Shown here: piece after piece, positions 42,017 to 50,850 of the stretch
How the letters are laid out: each line of letters begins with the position of its first letter
How positions within the stretch are numbered: the stretch's first letter is position 1
Assembly: GCF_001552615.1 (NCBI RefSeq)
Contig: NZ_BCRN01000022.1
Coordinates: 1 to 60,812, forward strand
Reading direction: 5' to 3'
Length of the DNA: 60,812 bases
From: Millisia brevis NBRC 105863
Lineage (GTDB): Bacteria; Actinomycetota; Actinomycetes; Mycobacteriales; Mycobacteriaceae
Position numbers and translations under genes: made by a program
The notes under the pieces: generated by a model
Told to the model about the DNA's origin: nothing
The model's input: the letters and a program-made list of their open reading frames with translations, nothing else
Database searches by the model: none

Positions 42017-42112
42017 GTCAAGGACTTCCGCCATCAAGCGGTCGGTGACATGACCCTCGACTGGCAAACCCTCCGGTGTGTCGACGACCCGGACCAGCAG
42101 TTGGTCTTCTGA
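42017..42112 (+). pseudogene. C-terminal fragment of a MmyB-like HTH regulator
   Basis: Codons RHQAVGDMTLDWQTLRCVDD followed by PDQQLVF and a stop match the end of the MmyB-type ligand-binding domain of XRE-family regulators (pattern VGxLTLDWxTLxxPxDPDQxLV). No N-terminal HTH or start is present upstream. The other ~200 bp of the 41951-42255 gap show no gene. Confidence 0.6.
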
Positions 42113-42255
42113 ACCGCGACGCCCGGAACCCGATCCGCCGCCCGGATGAGACGTCTGGCCCGGATGGCCGACTCGTCAGCCGACCCGGGAGCGCTCCGAC
42201 GACCCGGCGGGTGTCACCGGCTGACCGTCCCCGTCGCCGGCACAGCATGCGGACC

Positions 42256-43443
42256 TCAGGGTGTGCGGGGGTCCGAGGACAACACCTCGCGCGCCAGCTG
42301 ATCGATGGTGGTGTCTTCCGAGGGCGAGTTGTGCGAACCGACACGCAGGTCCCGGAAGTACCGTTGCCACGGGTGGGTTTGCCAGACCGACGCGGTCCCG
42401 AAGGCACGCCCCACCCGATCGACCACCTCGGTGGCGCTGCGATGCGCGGCAAGCTTGACCGTTGCGCTCTCCGCCGGGCTCAGTTCGCCGGTCGCGAACC
42501 GTTCCGCCGCCGAATCGACCAACGACCGAACGGTCAACAGCGACAGCGCCGCCTCGCCCACATGCCCACGTACCCGCGGAATGTCCACCGGCGCCGCGCC
42601 ATCGGCCTGAGTGGGCAGACCGCCATCGGTGATCAACCGAAACGCACCCTCGGCGATACCCCGGTAGAGCCCGGCGAGCACCACCGACCACCACGGGCTC
42701 GATTGCGAGACCAGATCGGTGGGCAGTTGCGCGTCGGTCGGCACGAAGGTGTCCTCGAAGATGATGTCGTCGCTTCCCGAGGTGCGCAGACCGATCACAT
42801 CCCAGGTCTTCTCGATGCGAGTCGTCGCCGCGTCGATCGGCGTGAGGAAGTGGCTCAGCGTGTTTTCCCCGTCGATCGTGGCTGCGACCACCGCATGGGA
42901 CAGCGCCGATATCCCGGTCGCGTACTTCTTGCGGGTGCGCAGCAACCAGCCGCCGTTCGTCGGGATCGCCCGCGCTCGCACCGCACCGCCGCGCGCCGGT
43001 GCGATCGAGCGGTTCTCGCTGACCAGCGAGCTGACGAAACCAGACCCGCCGACGATAGCCGCGGCCGCATCGGCGAGGGTCGGGGAGACGGAGACGTCGG
43101 CGAAGACGCGCCGCGAATGCACCACGTGCATCGCAACCACGAGGCCGAGCCCCGGGTCGGCCGCGCTGACGGTGGTGACCAGTCGCGCGAGTTCCCGCGG
43201 ATCCAGTTCGTCGCCGCCGGCCGACCGGGGGAGCGGCGCGCGAGCGACTCCGGCATCGATCAACAGCCGGATACTACTGTCCGGGAAACGGTTATCCGCG
43301 TCCGCCCGGCTGCCGAGTTCGAACAGCTTGCCGGACAGGTCCGCCACGCGATCGACCAGACCTCCTGACGCATCGGCATCGGAACCCGTTGGCAACGAGT
43401 GTATTTCGGAGGTGAGCACGTCGGCTGGGCCGGTGAGGGACAT
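42256..43443 (-). CDS. Acyl-CoA dehydrogenase-fold flavoprotein, second
   Basis: A 395-aa ACAD-fold protein from ATG 43443 (AAAGGAAG upstream). Helical N-terminus, central domain (LLRTRKKYATGISALSHAVV, DVIGLRTSGSDDIIFEDTFV), C-terminal bundle (AVDRVGRAFGTASVW region, THPWQRYFRDLR). The WQRYFRDLRxGSH ending again resembles flavin monooxygenases of the DszC/hydroxylase type. Divergent from the LLM-transporter operon across 325 bp, so it is likely co-regulated with it (inference). It is the same length as the enzyme at 37459-38646 but clearly different in sequence. Confidence 0.83.
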   Translation of the reverse strand: MSLTGPADVLTSEIHSLPTGSDADASGGLVDRVADLSGKLFELGSRADADNRFPDSSIRLLIDAGVARAPLPRSAGGDELDPRELARLVTTVSAADPGLGLVVAMHVVHSRRVFADVSVSPTLADAAAAIVGGSGFVSSLVSENRSIAPARGGAVRARAIPTNGGWLLRTRKKYATGISALSHAVVAATIDGENTLSHFLTPIDAATTRIEKTWDVIGLRTSGSDDIIFEDTFVPTDAQLPTDLVSQSSPWWSVVLAGLYRGIAEGAFRLITDGGLPTQADGAAPVDIPRVRGHVGEAALSLLTVRSLVDSAAERFATGELSPAESATVKLAAHRSATEVVDRVGRAFGTASVWQTHPWQRYFRDLRVGSHNSPSEDTTIDQLAREVLSSDPRTP

Positions 43444-43768
43444 GGCTTCCTTTGCCGGTCGAAGGTGTCCGTTGGGGATCGGTTGCCCACCGACGCTAAG
43501 CCCGCGCGAATGCAGCAGCCAGGTTTGAACGCACCCGATTCGATCGGAACACGTGATGACGACCCATCGACCGATTCCGATCACCATGTGTCGAATCTCC
43601 CCGGCGTCGGAATTCTGCCGCCGGCGCTGGTCCGATAGGCACCGCCGATCGATGCCCATAGCGGAAGCCTCTTGGACGACTTCGGTGATCATCCCTACCG
43701 TTTTGCCTGGTAGCCGCCCGGAACCGGGTCAGGTGGAAGTAATGGAACCAGCCGCCTCCGGGAGCGAG
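43444..43768. promoter_or_regulatory. Divergent promoter region of the second flavin-monooxygenase operon
   Basis: 325 bp between divergent genes. Two related boxes are visible: CCGATTCGATCGG (43535-43547, inverted repeat CCGAT/ATCGG) and CCGATTCCGATCA (43571-43583), 36 bp apart. They could be operators for a regulator not encoded here. No gene was seen. Confidence 0.4.
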
Positions 43769-44833
43769 ATGACCGACTTCTCTCTTTTCTTCAACCTCGA
43801 CGTCGCCGCCGCGCTCGACGATCACGAGGCGACCGCCCGCACCTACCGCGAGGCCGAGGAACAGTCGTTGCTCGCCGAGCGGCAGGGCTTCGACGGGGTG
43901 TGGTTCGCCGAACACCATTTTGCCTCCTTCGGACGCTCCCCGGCGCCGCTGGTGCTGCTCTCCCGCATCGGCGCGCAGACGACCACACTGCGACTGGGTA
44001 CGGCGATCGCCGAAGCGCCGCACTACCATCCGCTGCGCCTGGCCGAGGAGGCCGCGCTGCTCGACCATCTGACCGGCGGCCGCCTGCAGTTGGGGATCGG
44101 CACCGGCGGCACGAGCAAGCGCATCGAGTACGACCTGTTCGGCTACGACTTCGACCTGCGCAATGCCCGCGCCCGCGACGCCGCCCGCACCGTGGTCGCC
44201 GCGTTCGACCACGAGACGGTCGACCTCGACGGGGAGACGTATTCGGTGACCGACGCGCGGATCGTGCCGCGCCCGGTGCGCGGCGGCGCGGAGACCGTGT
44301 GGCTGGCGGCCAGCGACGAGACGGCCCGATTCGCGGGGGAGAACGACCTGGGACTGCTGTTCGGTCGCGCGGTCGGTCCGGCCCGCCGGGTCGAGTTGCT
44401 CGAGCAGTACCGCGCCGGGTTGGGGGAGCGGCCGGGACGACGCGCCGGGTTGATCTTCGCCTTCCCCGCGCAGACCGATGAGCAGGCCTGGGAGATCACC
44501 CGGCCGGTCGTCGAGCACTACGCCGCGCTGCAGTCGAAGGCGGTTCAGTCCGCGGGGCCGGTCGAATGGGACGGCCGGCTCGGCACCAACGAGTACTTCG
44601 AGGTGCTCGAGCGGCTCACCTTCACCGTCGGCTCGGTCGAACGGGTCACCGAGCGGTTGGCGCGCTTCATCGACGACAACGAGGCCGACGAGGTGCTGGT
44701 GCAGACCTACGCCGGGGCGTCGCGCCACGAGGACGCCGCCGCCGCGAACGACCTGCTCGCACGCGAGGTGCTGCCGTCTTTGCGGGGTCTGCGGTCGGCC
44801 ACTACCGGCTCCGTGGCGGAGCAGCGCCGATGA
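43769..44833 (+). CDS. Luciferase-like (LLM class) flavin-dependent oxidoreductase
   Basis: A 354-aa bacterial-luciferase-type enzyme: FDGVWFAEHHFASFGRSPAP near residue 40, RLGTAIAEAPHYHPLRLAEE, LDHLTGGRLQLGIGTGG, and a C-terminal EVLVQTYAGA. ATG 43769 has GGGAGCGAG upstream; ATG 43742 is a close alternative. FMNH2- or F420-dependent; the WFAEHHF signature fits FMN luciferase-like monooxygenases. First gene of a tightly overlapped operon (next gene overlaps by 4 bp). Confidence 0.87.
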   Translation: MTDFSLFFNLDVAAALDDHEATARTYREAEEQSLLAERQGFDGVWFAEHHFASFGRSPAPLVLLSRIGAQTTTLRLGTAIAEAPHYHPLRLAEEAALLDHLTGGRLQLGIGTGGTSKRIEYDLFGYDFDLRNARARDAARTVVAAFDHETVDLDGETYSVTDARIVPRPVRGGAETVWLAASDETARFAGENDLGLLFGRAVGPARRVELLEQYRAGLGERPGRRAGLIFAFPAQTDEQAWEITRPVVEHYAALQSKAVQSAGPVEWDGRLGTNEYFEVLERLTFTVGSVERVTERLARFIDDNEADEVLVQTYAGASRHEDAAAANDLLAREVLPSLRGLRSATTGSVAEQRR

Positions 44834-46167
44834 CCGGCCCGGTTCCCTTCACCCTGATGATCGGCGGCCTGGCCGGGTGGCGCCGGTCCGGCAGCCGCGC
44901 CGAGGAGGCCCGCAGCCTGCCCTTCCAGGCCGAGATCGCCCGGCGCGCCGAGGAGGTCGGCTTCGATGCGCTGTTCATCGCCGACGTGCCGTTCGTCGAC
45001 GCGGCGACGGTCACCGTGCCGCCCTATACCCACCTCGAGCCGATCACCCTGCTCTCGGCGCTCGCCGCGGTCACCGATCGCATCGGGCTGATTCCGACGA
45101 TCTCGTCGAGCTATTCGCAGCCGTATACCGTTGCCCGCCAAATCTCCTCGTTGCAGCACCTCAGCAACGACCGGGTCGGGGTCAACATCGTCACCTCCTT
45201 CCAAGGGGAGCGCAACTACGGCTACGACACCATCCCGTCGCCTGCGGAGCGCTACGCGCGGGCCGCCGAATTCGCCCGGGTGCTCGATCGGCTGTGGGCG
45301 AGCTGGGAACCCGGCGCCCTGGCCTTCGACCGCGCCGCGGGACGATACGCCGATCCGGCCTTGGTGCACACGATCGATCATGTCGGCGAACACTTCTCGG
45401 TCGCCGGTCCGCTCGATGTGGTGCCGCGCGAGAAGCGGCCGCTGATCATTCAAGCCGGCGCCTCCGACCTCGGCCGCGCCCTGGCCGCCGATATCGCCGA
45501 CCTGGTGTACACCGCGCAGCCGACCCTGGCGACGGCGCGCACCTTCCTGGGTGAACTGCACTCCGAGATCCGCGCCCGCAGCCGTTCGGTCGACGAGGTC
45601 GCGGTGCTGACCGGCGCCAATGTCGTGCTCGCCGACACCGAGGAGCGCGCCCGCGAGATCCGGGACGAGATCAACGGGCCGCTCTCCTACGACATCGGCC
45701 GCACCCGGGTGTCGACGCAGCTGGGCGGCGCCGACCTGACCGGGCTCGACCTCGACGAGCCGATCCCGGTCGAGGTGCTGCCGGACGTGTCGACCGTGCA
45801 ACGGCGACAGGGCCGCTTCGAGGTTTTCCGCTCCCTGGCCGTCGACGAACGCCTGACCCTGCGCGAGCTGATTCGTCGCGAGCTCGGGGGAGCGGGGCAC
45901 TGGTCGATCACCGGCACCCCGCAGACGGTTGCCGACGCCCTCGAGGAGCGGGTTCTCGGCGGCGGCACCGACGGATTCAACATCTCGGTGCCGCAGTTCC
46001 CGGAGGGGCCGCCGCTGCTGTTCGACGCCCTGGTCCCGGAACTCAAGCGGCGCGGCCTGTTCCGCACCGACCCGCCGGAGCAGGATCTGCGCCGCCGCTT
46101 CGGCCTCGCCGACCGCACCGCCCCCACCGATGCGGCCGCCGCCCGCGCGGTAGCCACCGCGCCATGA
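44830..46167 (+). CDS. FMN-dependent monooxygenase, NtaA/DszA family, second
   Basis: A 445-aa LLM enzyme of the NtaA/DszA/SoxA branch (AEIARRAEEVGFDALFIADV; SSSYSQPYTVARQISSLQHL; RVGVNIVTSFQGERNYGYD; PLIIQAGASDLGRALAADIA). ATG 44830 overlaps the upstream stop (ATGA) and its own stop overlaps the permease start (ATGA), so enzyme and transporter are co-translated. Probably the oxygenase that attacks the imported compound (inference). Confidence 0.88.
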   Translation: MTGPVPFTLMIGGLAGWRRSGSRAEEARSLPFQAEIARRAEEVGFDALFIADVPFVDAATVTVPPYTHLEPITLLSALAAVTDRIGLIPTISSSYSQPYTVARQISSLQHLSNDRVGVNIVTSFQGERNYGYDTIPSPAERYARAAEFARVLDRLWASWEPGALAFDRAAGRYADPALVHTIDHVGEHFSVAGPLDVVPREKRPLIIQAGASDLGRALAADIADLVYTAQPTLATARTFLGELHSEIRARSRSVDEVAVLTGANVVLADTEERAREIRDEINGPLSYDIGRTRVSTQLGGADLTGLDLDEPIPVEVLPDVSTVQRRQGRFEVFRSLAVDERLTLRELIRRELGGAGHWSITGTPQTVADALEERVLGGGTDGFNISVPQFPEGPPLLFDALVPELKRRGLFRTDPPEQDLRRRFGLADRTAPTDAAAARAVATAP

Positions 46168-47987
46168 GCACCCCGACCGGCTCCGCCACCACCGTCGCAC
46201 CGCCCGTCGCCCCCACCGGCGACACCGCCGTACGGTCGGACACGGTCCGGCGCCGGACATTCGGACGGTTGGGCGGCCGGCCGATCGTGCGCGATCCGGC
46301 CGCGGTCTCGATCCGTGTCCTCGCCGCGATCAGCCTGATCGTGCTGGCCTGGCCGGTCGCCGCCCTGGTGATCGGCGCCTTCCACGACACCCCGCCGGGC
46401 GAACCGGCGCGGTGGGGGATCGCCGCGTTCCAACGGGCCTTCGACAATCCGCATCTGGGCACCGCGGTGCTCAACACCCTCCTCTTCACCGCGATCGTGG
46501 TCCCCTCCGCGGTGGCGGTCGGGCTGGTGCTCGCCCTGATCGGCACCAGTTCGAACGCCCGACTGGGACGGATCATCGGCCCGACCGTGGTGATCGCCTA
46601 CGCGATGCCGCCGATGTTCTACGCGATCGGCTACGCGCTCGCCGGGTCCGGCCGCAGCGGCACCGTCAACGACCTGCTGAACGCGATCGCCGGCATCGAC
46701 CCGGTCCTCAACGCCACCAGTTGGCCGGGCCTGCTGTTCGTCTCGATCATGCGGGCCGGCGCCTACTGCTATCTGCTGCTGATCGGACCGGTGCGCGCCC
46801 TGAGCCGCAGCCAGGTCGAGGCGGTCCGGGCGGCGGGCGGCCGATCGCTGATCGAGCAACTGCGCGTGGGCATTCTGCCGTCGCTGCGCCCGGCGATCGG
46901 CGGCGCGGTGATCCTCGCGTTGATATCCCATATCGGCCTGTTCGACGCGATCTACATCCTCGGCAACGCCGCCGGCATCACGACGGTGTCGGTGCTGTCC
47001 TACCGGTTGTTGCAGATCGACGGCACCCCCGACTTCTCCGCGGCCAGCGTCACCGGACTGTTCATCCTGGTGCTCGCGGTGATTCTGGTGATCGTCCAGC
47101 AGCGGCGCTTCGAGGTGCGCGCGGCGGTGACGGTCTCCGGGAAGCCCGAACGCCCGATCACCATCACCTTCTCGTCGCCGGTGCGGTGGGCCCTCGACGG
47201 GCTGATCGTCGCCTACGTCATCGCCTTCCTGGTCATCCCGGTCGGCTCGATCGTGCTGACGTCGGTGCAACGATTCCCCGGCCTGTATACCGGGCTGACC
47301 GGCCGCTTCTACCAGGATCTGTTCGCCTCCTCGGATGCGATCAACGCCCTGCTGACCACCTTCGCGCTCGGCATCCTCGGCGGCGGCCTCGGTGTGGCGC
47401 TCGCCCTGGCGATCGTCGCCGCCCGCGTCACCCGCCCCGACTTGCCGTCGACGACCGTGGTCGCCGCGGCCGCGATGGCGCCGGTCGCGTTGTCGGGCAT
47501 CGTCGGTGCGCTCGGCTACATCTGGGCGGTGGTGCTCTTCGAGCCGACCCGGTGGCTCTACGGGTCGTTCCTGCTGCTGGTGATCGCGCTGGCCGCCGGG
47601 GTGGTGCCGGCATCGATGATGTTGTTGACCGGCAGCATCTCCCAGGTCGACCCCGGCCTGCTCGCCTCGGCCCGGGCGAGCGGGGACAGCTGGCCGCGCG
47701 CCTTCCTGAGCATCGTCGTTCCGGTGGTGGCGCCGTCGTTGGTCAATACCTGGTTCCTGTCGTTCATCACCGTGATCGGCGCGCTGGACCTGACGTTGGT
47801 GCTGTCCGGTCCGCACATCCAACCGGCGTCGACATTCATCTACCGGGCCTACGCCAATGCCGGATTCGGCCCGGCGACAGCGATGCTCGTGCTGCTGCTG
47901 ATCGGACTGATCGCACTGCGCCTGCTGCTGCAACTGATCCTGCGCCGGCTGCGCCCGGATCTCGCGACGCATCGAAGGGAAGCCTGA
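46164..47987 (+). CDS. Fbp-type ABC transporter permease (fused two-domain)
   Basis: A 607-aa permease with two BPD-transport domains in one chain, about 12 membrane segments, as in FbpB/SfuB iron(III) and related transporters. First half: VLAAISLIVLAWPVAALVIG to the coupling loop VRAAGGRSLIEQLRVGILPS; second half: IVAYVIAFLVIPVGSIVLTS to ASARASGDSWPRAFLSIVVP. Overlaps the monooxygenase upstream (4 bp) and the ATPase downstream (1 bp). Although the family is best known for iron, its tight coupling to monooxygenases argues for an organic ligand here (inference). Confidence 0.87.
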   Translation: MSTPTGSATTVAPPVAPTGDTAVRSDTVRRRTFGRLGGRPIVRDPAAVSIRVLAAISLIVLAWPVAALVIGAFHDTPPGEPARWGIAAFQRAFDNPHLGTAVLNTLLFTAIVVPSAVAVGLVLALIGTSSNARLGRIIGPTVVIAYAMPPMFYAIGYALAGSGRSGTVNDLLNAIAGIDPVLNATSWPGLLFVSIMRAGAYCYLLLIGPVRALSRSQVEAVRAAGGRSLIEQLRVGILPSLRPAIGGAVILALISHIGLFDAIYILGNAAGITTVSVLSYRLLQIDGTPDFSAASVTGLFILVLAVILVIVQQRRFEVRAAVTVSGKPERPITITFSSPVRWALDGLIVAYVIAFLVIPVGSIVLTSVQRFPGLYTGLTGRFYQDLFASSDAINALLTTFALGILGGGLGVALALAIVAARVTRPDLPSTTVVAAAAMAPVALSGIVGALGYIWAVVLFEPTRWLYGSFLLLVIALAAGVVPASMMLLTGSISQVDPGLLASARASGDSWPRAFLSIVVPVVAPSLVNTWFLSFITVIGALDLTLVLSGPHIQPASTFIYRAYANAGFGPATAMLVLLLIGLIALRLLLQLILRRLRPDLATHRREA

Positions 47988-49177
47988 TGGTCATCGGCAC
48001 AACGGAATCCGAGCTTGCCCCCCGAAGCCGGAGCGGCCCGAGCACCGACACCGCCGCGCCCGCCGCCGGGGCCGCTGCGGACATCGCGGTATCGGTGCGC
48101 GGCCTGCACAAGGCGTTCGGCGCGGTCGAGGTCGTCAGCGACATCGACCTCGACATCCCGGTGGGATCGTTCGTGTCGATCCTCGGGCCGTCGGGCAGCG
48201 GCAAGACCACCGTGCTGCGCTGCGTCGCCGGGCTCGAGCGCCCCACCCGCGGCCGCATCGATCTGGCCGGGCGATCGGTCTTCGACGCCGACCGCGGTAT
48301 CGACGAATCGATCGCCGTCCGCAATGTCGGCATGATCTTCCAGAACTACGCCCTCTGGCCGCACAAGACGGTGCGCCAGCACGTGCTGTACCCCCTCGGT
48401 CGCGGTGTCGGGAAACTGCCGCGCGCACAACGGTCCGTGCGGGCACACGACACCCTCGAATCCGTCGGGCTCGCCGAACTCGCGGACCGCTTCCCCTACG
48501 AATTGTCCGGCGGCCAGCAGCAGCGGGTCGCCGTCGCCCGCGCGATCGCCGCCCACCCGCCGCTGCTGCTGATGGACGAGCCGCTGTCGAACCTCGATAC
48601 CCAACTGCGGCAACGGCTGCGCCGGGAACTGCGCACCGTCCACGAGCGCGCGGGCGCGACGTCGCTCTACGTCACCCACGACCAGGAGGAGGCCTTCGCG
48701 CTGTCCGACCACGTGGTGCTGATGCACAACGGCCGCATCCTGCAGCAGGGCCCGCCGCTGGAGATCCACCGCCGACCGCGTACCCGGTTCGCCGCGACCT
48801 TCCTCGGCTTCGAGAACATCGTCGACACAGCCGATCTCGATCGGATCGTCGGCCGACCGCTCGCCGCCGATGTCGGCGCCGCATCGGTCGGCTTCCGCGC
48901 CCGGGCGGTCCGACTGATCACCGACCGCGCAGAGACACCGTCCGCGTCGGCAGATGCCGTCCGCCTCGGTCCCTGGACGGTGCGGTCCGTCGAATTCACC
49001 GGCGACGAGGTCTTCGTGCGGGTCGAACGCGGCGAGGTGACCGTGCTGGCCGCCGTGCCCGTCACCACCTCCCGCGTCCTCGACGGCCTGATCGACATCC
49101 ACCCCGGCCGCACCGTCGACATCGACGTCGACGGCGCCGACCTGATCGCCCTGGAACCGGACCCGTCCGGAGCCTGA
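47987..49177 (+). CDS. Fbp/Pot-type ABC transporter ATP-binding protein
   Basis: A 396-aa ATPase. Walker A GPSGSGKTT (67-75), Q-loop MIFQNYALWPH, signature LSGGQQQRV, Walker B LLLMDEPLSNLD, switch His in VTHDQEEA. The C-terminal ~120 residues are a TOBE-like regulatory domain (VGFRARAVRLITDR, VRSVEFTGDEVFVRVE), as in FbpC/PotA. ATG 47987 shares a base with the permease stop (TGATG). Confidence 0.9.
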   Translation: MVIGTTESELAPRSRSGPSTDTAAPAAGAAADIAVSVRGLHKAFGAVEVVSDIDLDIPVGSFVSILGPSGSGKTTVLRCVAGLERPTRGRIDLAGRSVFDADRGIDESIAVRNVGMIFQNYALWPHKTVRQHVLYPLGRGVGKLPRAQRSVRAHDTLESVGLAELADRFPYELSGGQQQRVAVARAIAAHPPLLLMDEPLSNLDTQLRQRLRRELRTVHERAGATSLYVTHDQEEAFALSDHVVLMHNGRILQQGPPLEIHRRPRTRFAATFLGFENIVDTADLDRIVGRPLAADVGAASVGFRARAVRLITDRAETPSASADAVRLGPWTVRSVEFTGDEVFVRVERGEVTVLAAVPVTTSRVLDGLIDIHPGRTVDIDVDGADLIALEPDPSGA

Positions 49178-49234
49178 CCCGAGCTGCCCGCACGGCGGCC
49201 GACATCATCACCCACGAAACGGAGTTACCACCCC

Positions 49235-50356
49235 ATGCTCTCGACCCTCACCCGACCGCGCCCCGGCGGCGCCCGCAGCCGCGTCGCGCTGCCCGCGGCG
49301 GCCCTGCTGACCGCGGTGTTCGTCGCCTCCTGCGGCTCGGCCGACTCCGACGGGGAGCGCGGTGGCGTCGACTCCGACGAGATCGCCCAGTCCTATCAGC
49401 AGGAGGAGGAGCGCCTGGACACGCTCTACCAGCAGGCCCTCGACGCGGGGGAGACCGAGGTCGTCTACTACCCGACCGCCCTCGGCTACGAACCGGTGAT
49501 CGCCGCCTTCGAGAGCCGCTTCCCCGAGATCGACGTCAAATACGAGGTGCTGCTCGGGCCGGCGCTCAACGCCAAACTCGCCGGCGACTTCGCCGTCAAC
49601 ACCGTCACCATCGACGTCGCCCAGCTCAGCGAGGCCAATATCGCCGACTACGCCGACCAGGGCCGCATCGCACAATGGGACTGGCCGTCGCAGAACGACA
49701 TTCCCGCCGACGCGGTGCACGGTGACGGCACGTACTTCACCGATTACCGCGGCCTGAACGCGGTGGTGTGGAATACCACCCGGGTCAACGCGGACGAGGT
49801 GCCCACCTCGTGGAAGGAATTCCTCGAGCCCGAATGGGAGGGTCGGGTCGGCTTCCAGCGCCCCAGCGGCGGTGTCGGCATCGACAATTCGTTCACCAAT
49901 CTCTGGGCGCAGGACCTGATCACCGAGGACGAGATCGGCTCGCTGGCCGGGTTCCCGACCGAACCGGGCAACGCGCAGCTCGTCGCGGGCCTGACGCAGG
50001 GCAAGTACGACATCGTTCCCAATACCTGGGGTCCGGCGGCGCTGAGCGCGGCGGCCGACGGTGCCCCTCTCGGCGTCGGCATCCTCGACGACTTCTCGAT
50101 CGTCTCCAACGGGTTCACCACCATCTTCGAAGGCTCCCCGAACCCGAATTCGGCGCAGCTGCTGGTGGCCTGGCTGCTCTCGCACGGCGGTCAGAACGAA
50201 ATCGTCAAGAGCGGTTACTACGGCATCTACGACGACCTGCCGATCAACCCGGCCCTGCCCGATCTGGCGGACGTGAAGATCGAGCCCGCCCCGCTCGCCG
50301 AATTCCAGCAGGCGCAGCCGGTGGTTCGGGAGATCACCCAGCGATTCTGGCCCTGA
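49235..50356 (+). CDS. Fbp-type substrate-binding lipoprotein
   Basis: A 373-aa lipoprotein: signal with lipobox VASC (Cys33), then a binding-protein type 1/8 fold as in FbpA/AfuA (VVYYPTALGYEPVIAAFESR; FPEIDVKYEVLLGPALNAKL; FLEPEWEGRVGFQRPSGGVG; NPNSAQLLVAWLLSHGGQNE). The two adjacent Tyr residues used by iron-binding members are not obvious near the C-terminus (KSGYYGIYDD is the nearest), so the ligand may not be iron. 57 bp after the ATPase gene; ACGGAG precedes the ATG. Confidence 0.86.
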   Translation: MLSTLTRPRPGGARSRVALPAAALLTAVFVASCGSADSDGERGGVDSDEIAQSYQQEEERLDTLYQQALDAGETEVVYYPTALGYEPVIAAFESRFPEIDVKYEVLLGPALNAKLAGDFAVNTVTIDVAQLSEANIADYADQGRIAQWDWPSQNDIPADAVHGDGTYFTDYRGLNAVVWNTTRVNADEVPTSWKEFLEPEWEGRVGFQRPSGGVGIDNSFTNLWAQDLITEDEIGSLAGFPTEPGNAQLVAGLTQGKYDIVPNTWGPAALSAAADGAPLGVGILDDFSIVSNGFTTIFEGSPNPNSAQLLVAWLLSHGGQNEIVKSGYYGIYDDLPINPALPDLADVKIEPAPLAEFQQAQPVVREITQRFWP

Positions 50357-50502
50357 TCGTCGAGTCCGGCAGCTCGTCTGCCGGGGTCGATGACGAGCGT
50401 TTCGAATCGTTCAGCGCCAAACCCCGTGAGGCGGAATTCTCCGCCTGCGGCGATTGTCGACACATCCGTGGACGACATGACCACCGAGAAAGGCATACAG
50501 CC

Positions 50503-50850
50503 ATGAGCGACACCCCCACCGCGGTCGACAACCGTCGCGTCCTTCCCGCCGCTGCGCGCGACCGCTTCCAGCAGGGCGCCCTGCTGATCGACGTGCGCCG
50601 CGCGGTCTCGCGGGTCGAGAACGGCGTCGTACCGGGCTCCGAGCACGTCGAGAAGGCGGACGTCGCGGCACGTTTCGGCGACGCCGCCCGGGACCAGCCC
50701 GTCGTGGTGTTCTGCGGTTCCGAGAACGGCTCGCGGCCGGTGGTCGAGCAACTCGTCGAGCTCGGCTTCACCGATGTCAGCCATATCGAGGGTGGCTACC
50801 CGGCGTGGCGTGAGGCGGGTCTACCGACTGAGGAGCATCCCGACCGATGA
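50503..50850 (+). CDS. Rhodanese-like sulfurtransferase
   Basis: A 115-aa single-domain rhodanese. The active-site loop is VVFCGSENGSRP with catalytic Cys71 and Arg78; LLIDVRRAVSRVENGVVPGS is the CH2A-like region and EGGYPAWREAGLP the end. Small rhodaneses relay persulfide sulfur. The site AGAAAGG and ATG 50503 set the start. Overlaps the nitroreductase by 4 bp. In this operon it could handle sulfite, thiol or persulfide released by the monooxygenases (inference). Confidence 0.88.
   Translation: MSDTPTAVDNRRVLPAAARDRFQQGALLIDVRRAVSRVENGVVPGSEHVEKADVAARFGDAARDQPVVVFCGSENGSRPVVEQLVELGFTDVSHIEGGYPAWREAGLPTEEHPDR

Noticed and set aside
45687-47972. 761-codon minus-strand frame opposite the second monooxygenase and the permease
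   Set aside because: Low-complexity Arg/Asp/Gln/His-rich translation opposite a clear NtaA-type enzyme and a 12-segment permease.
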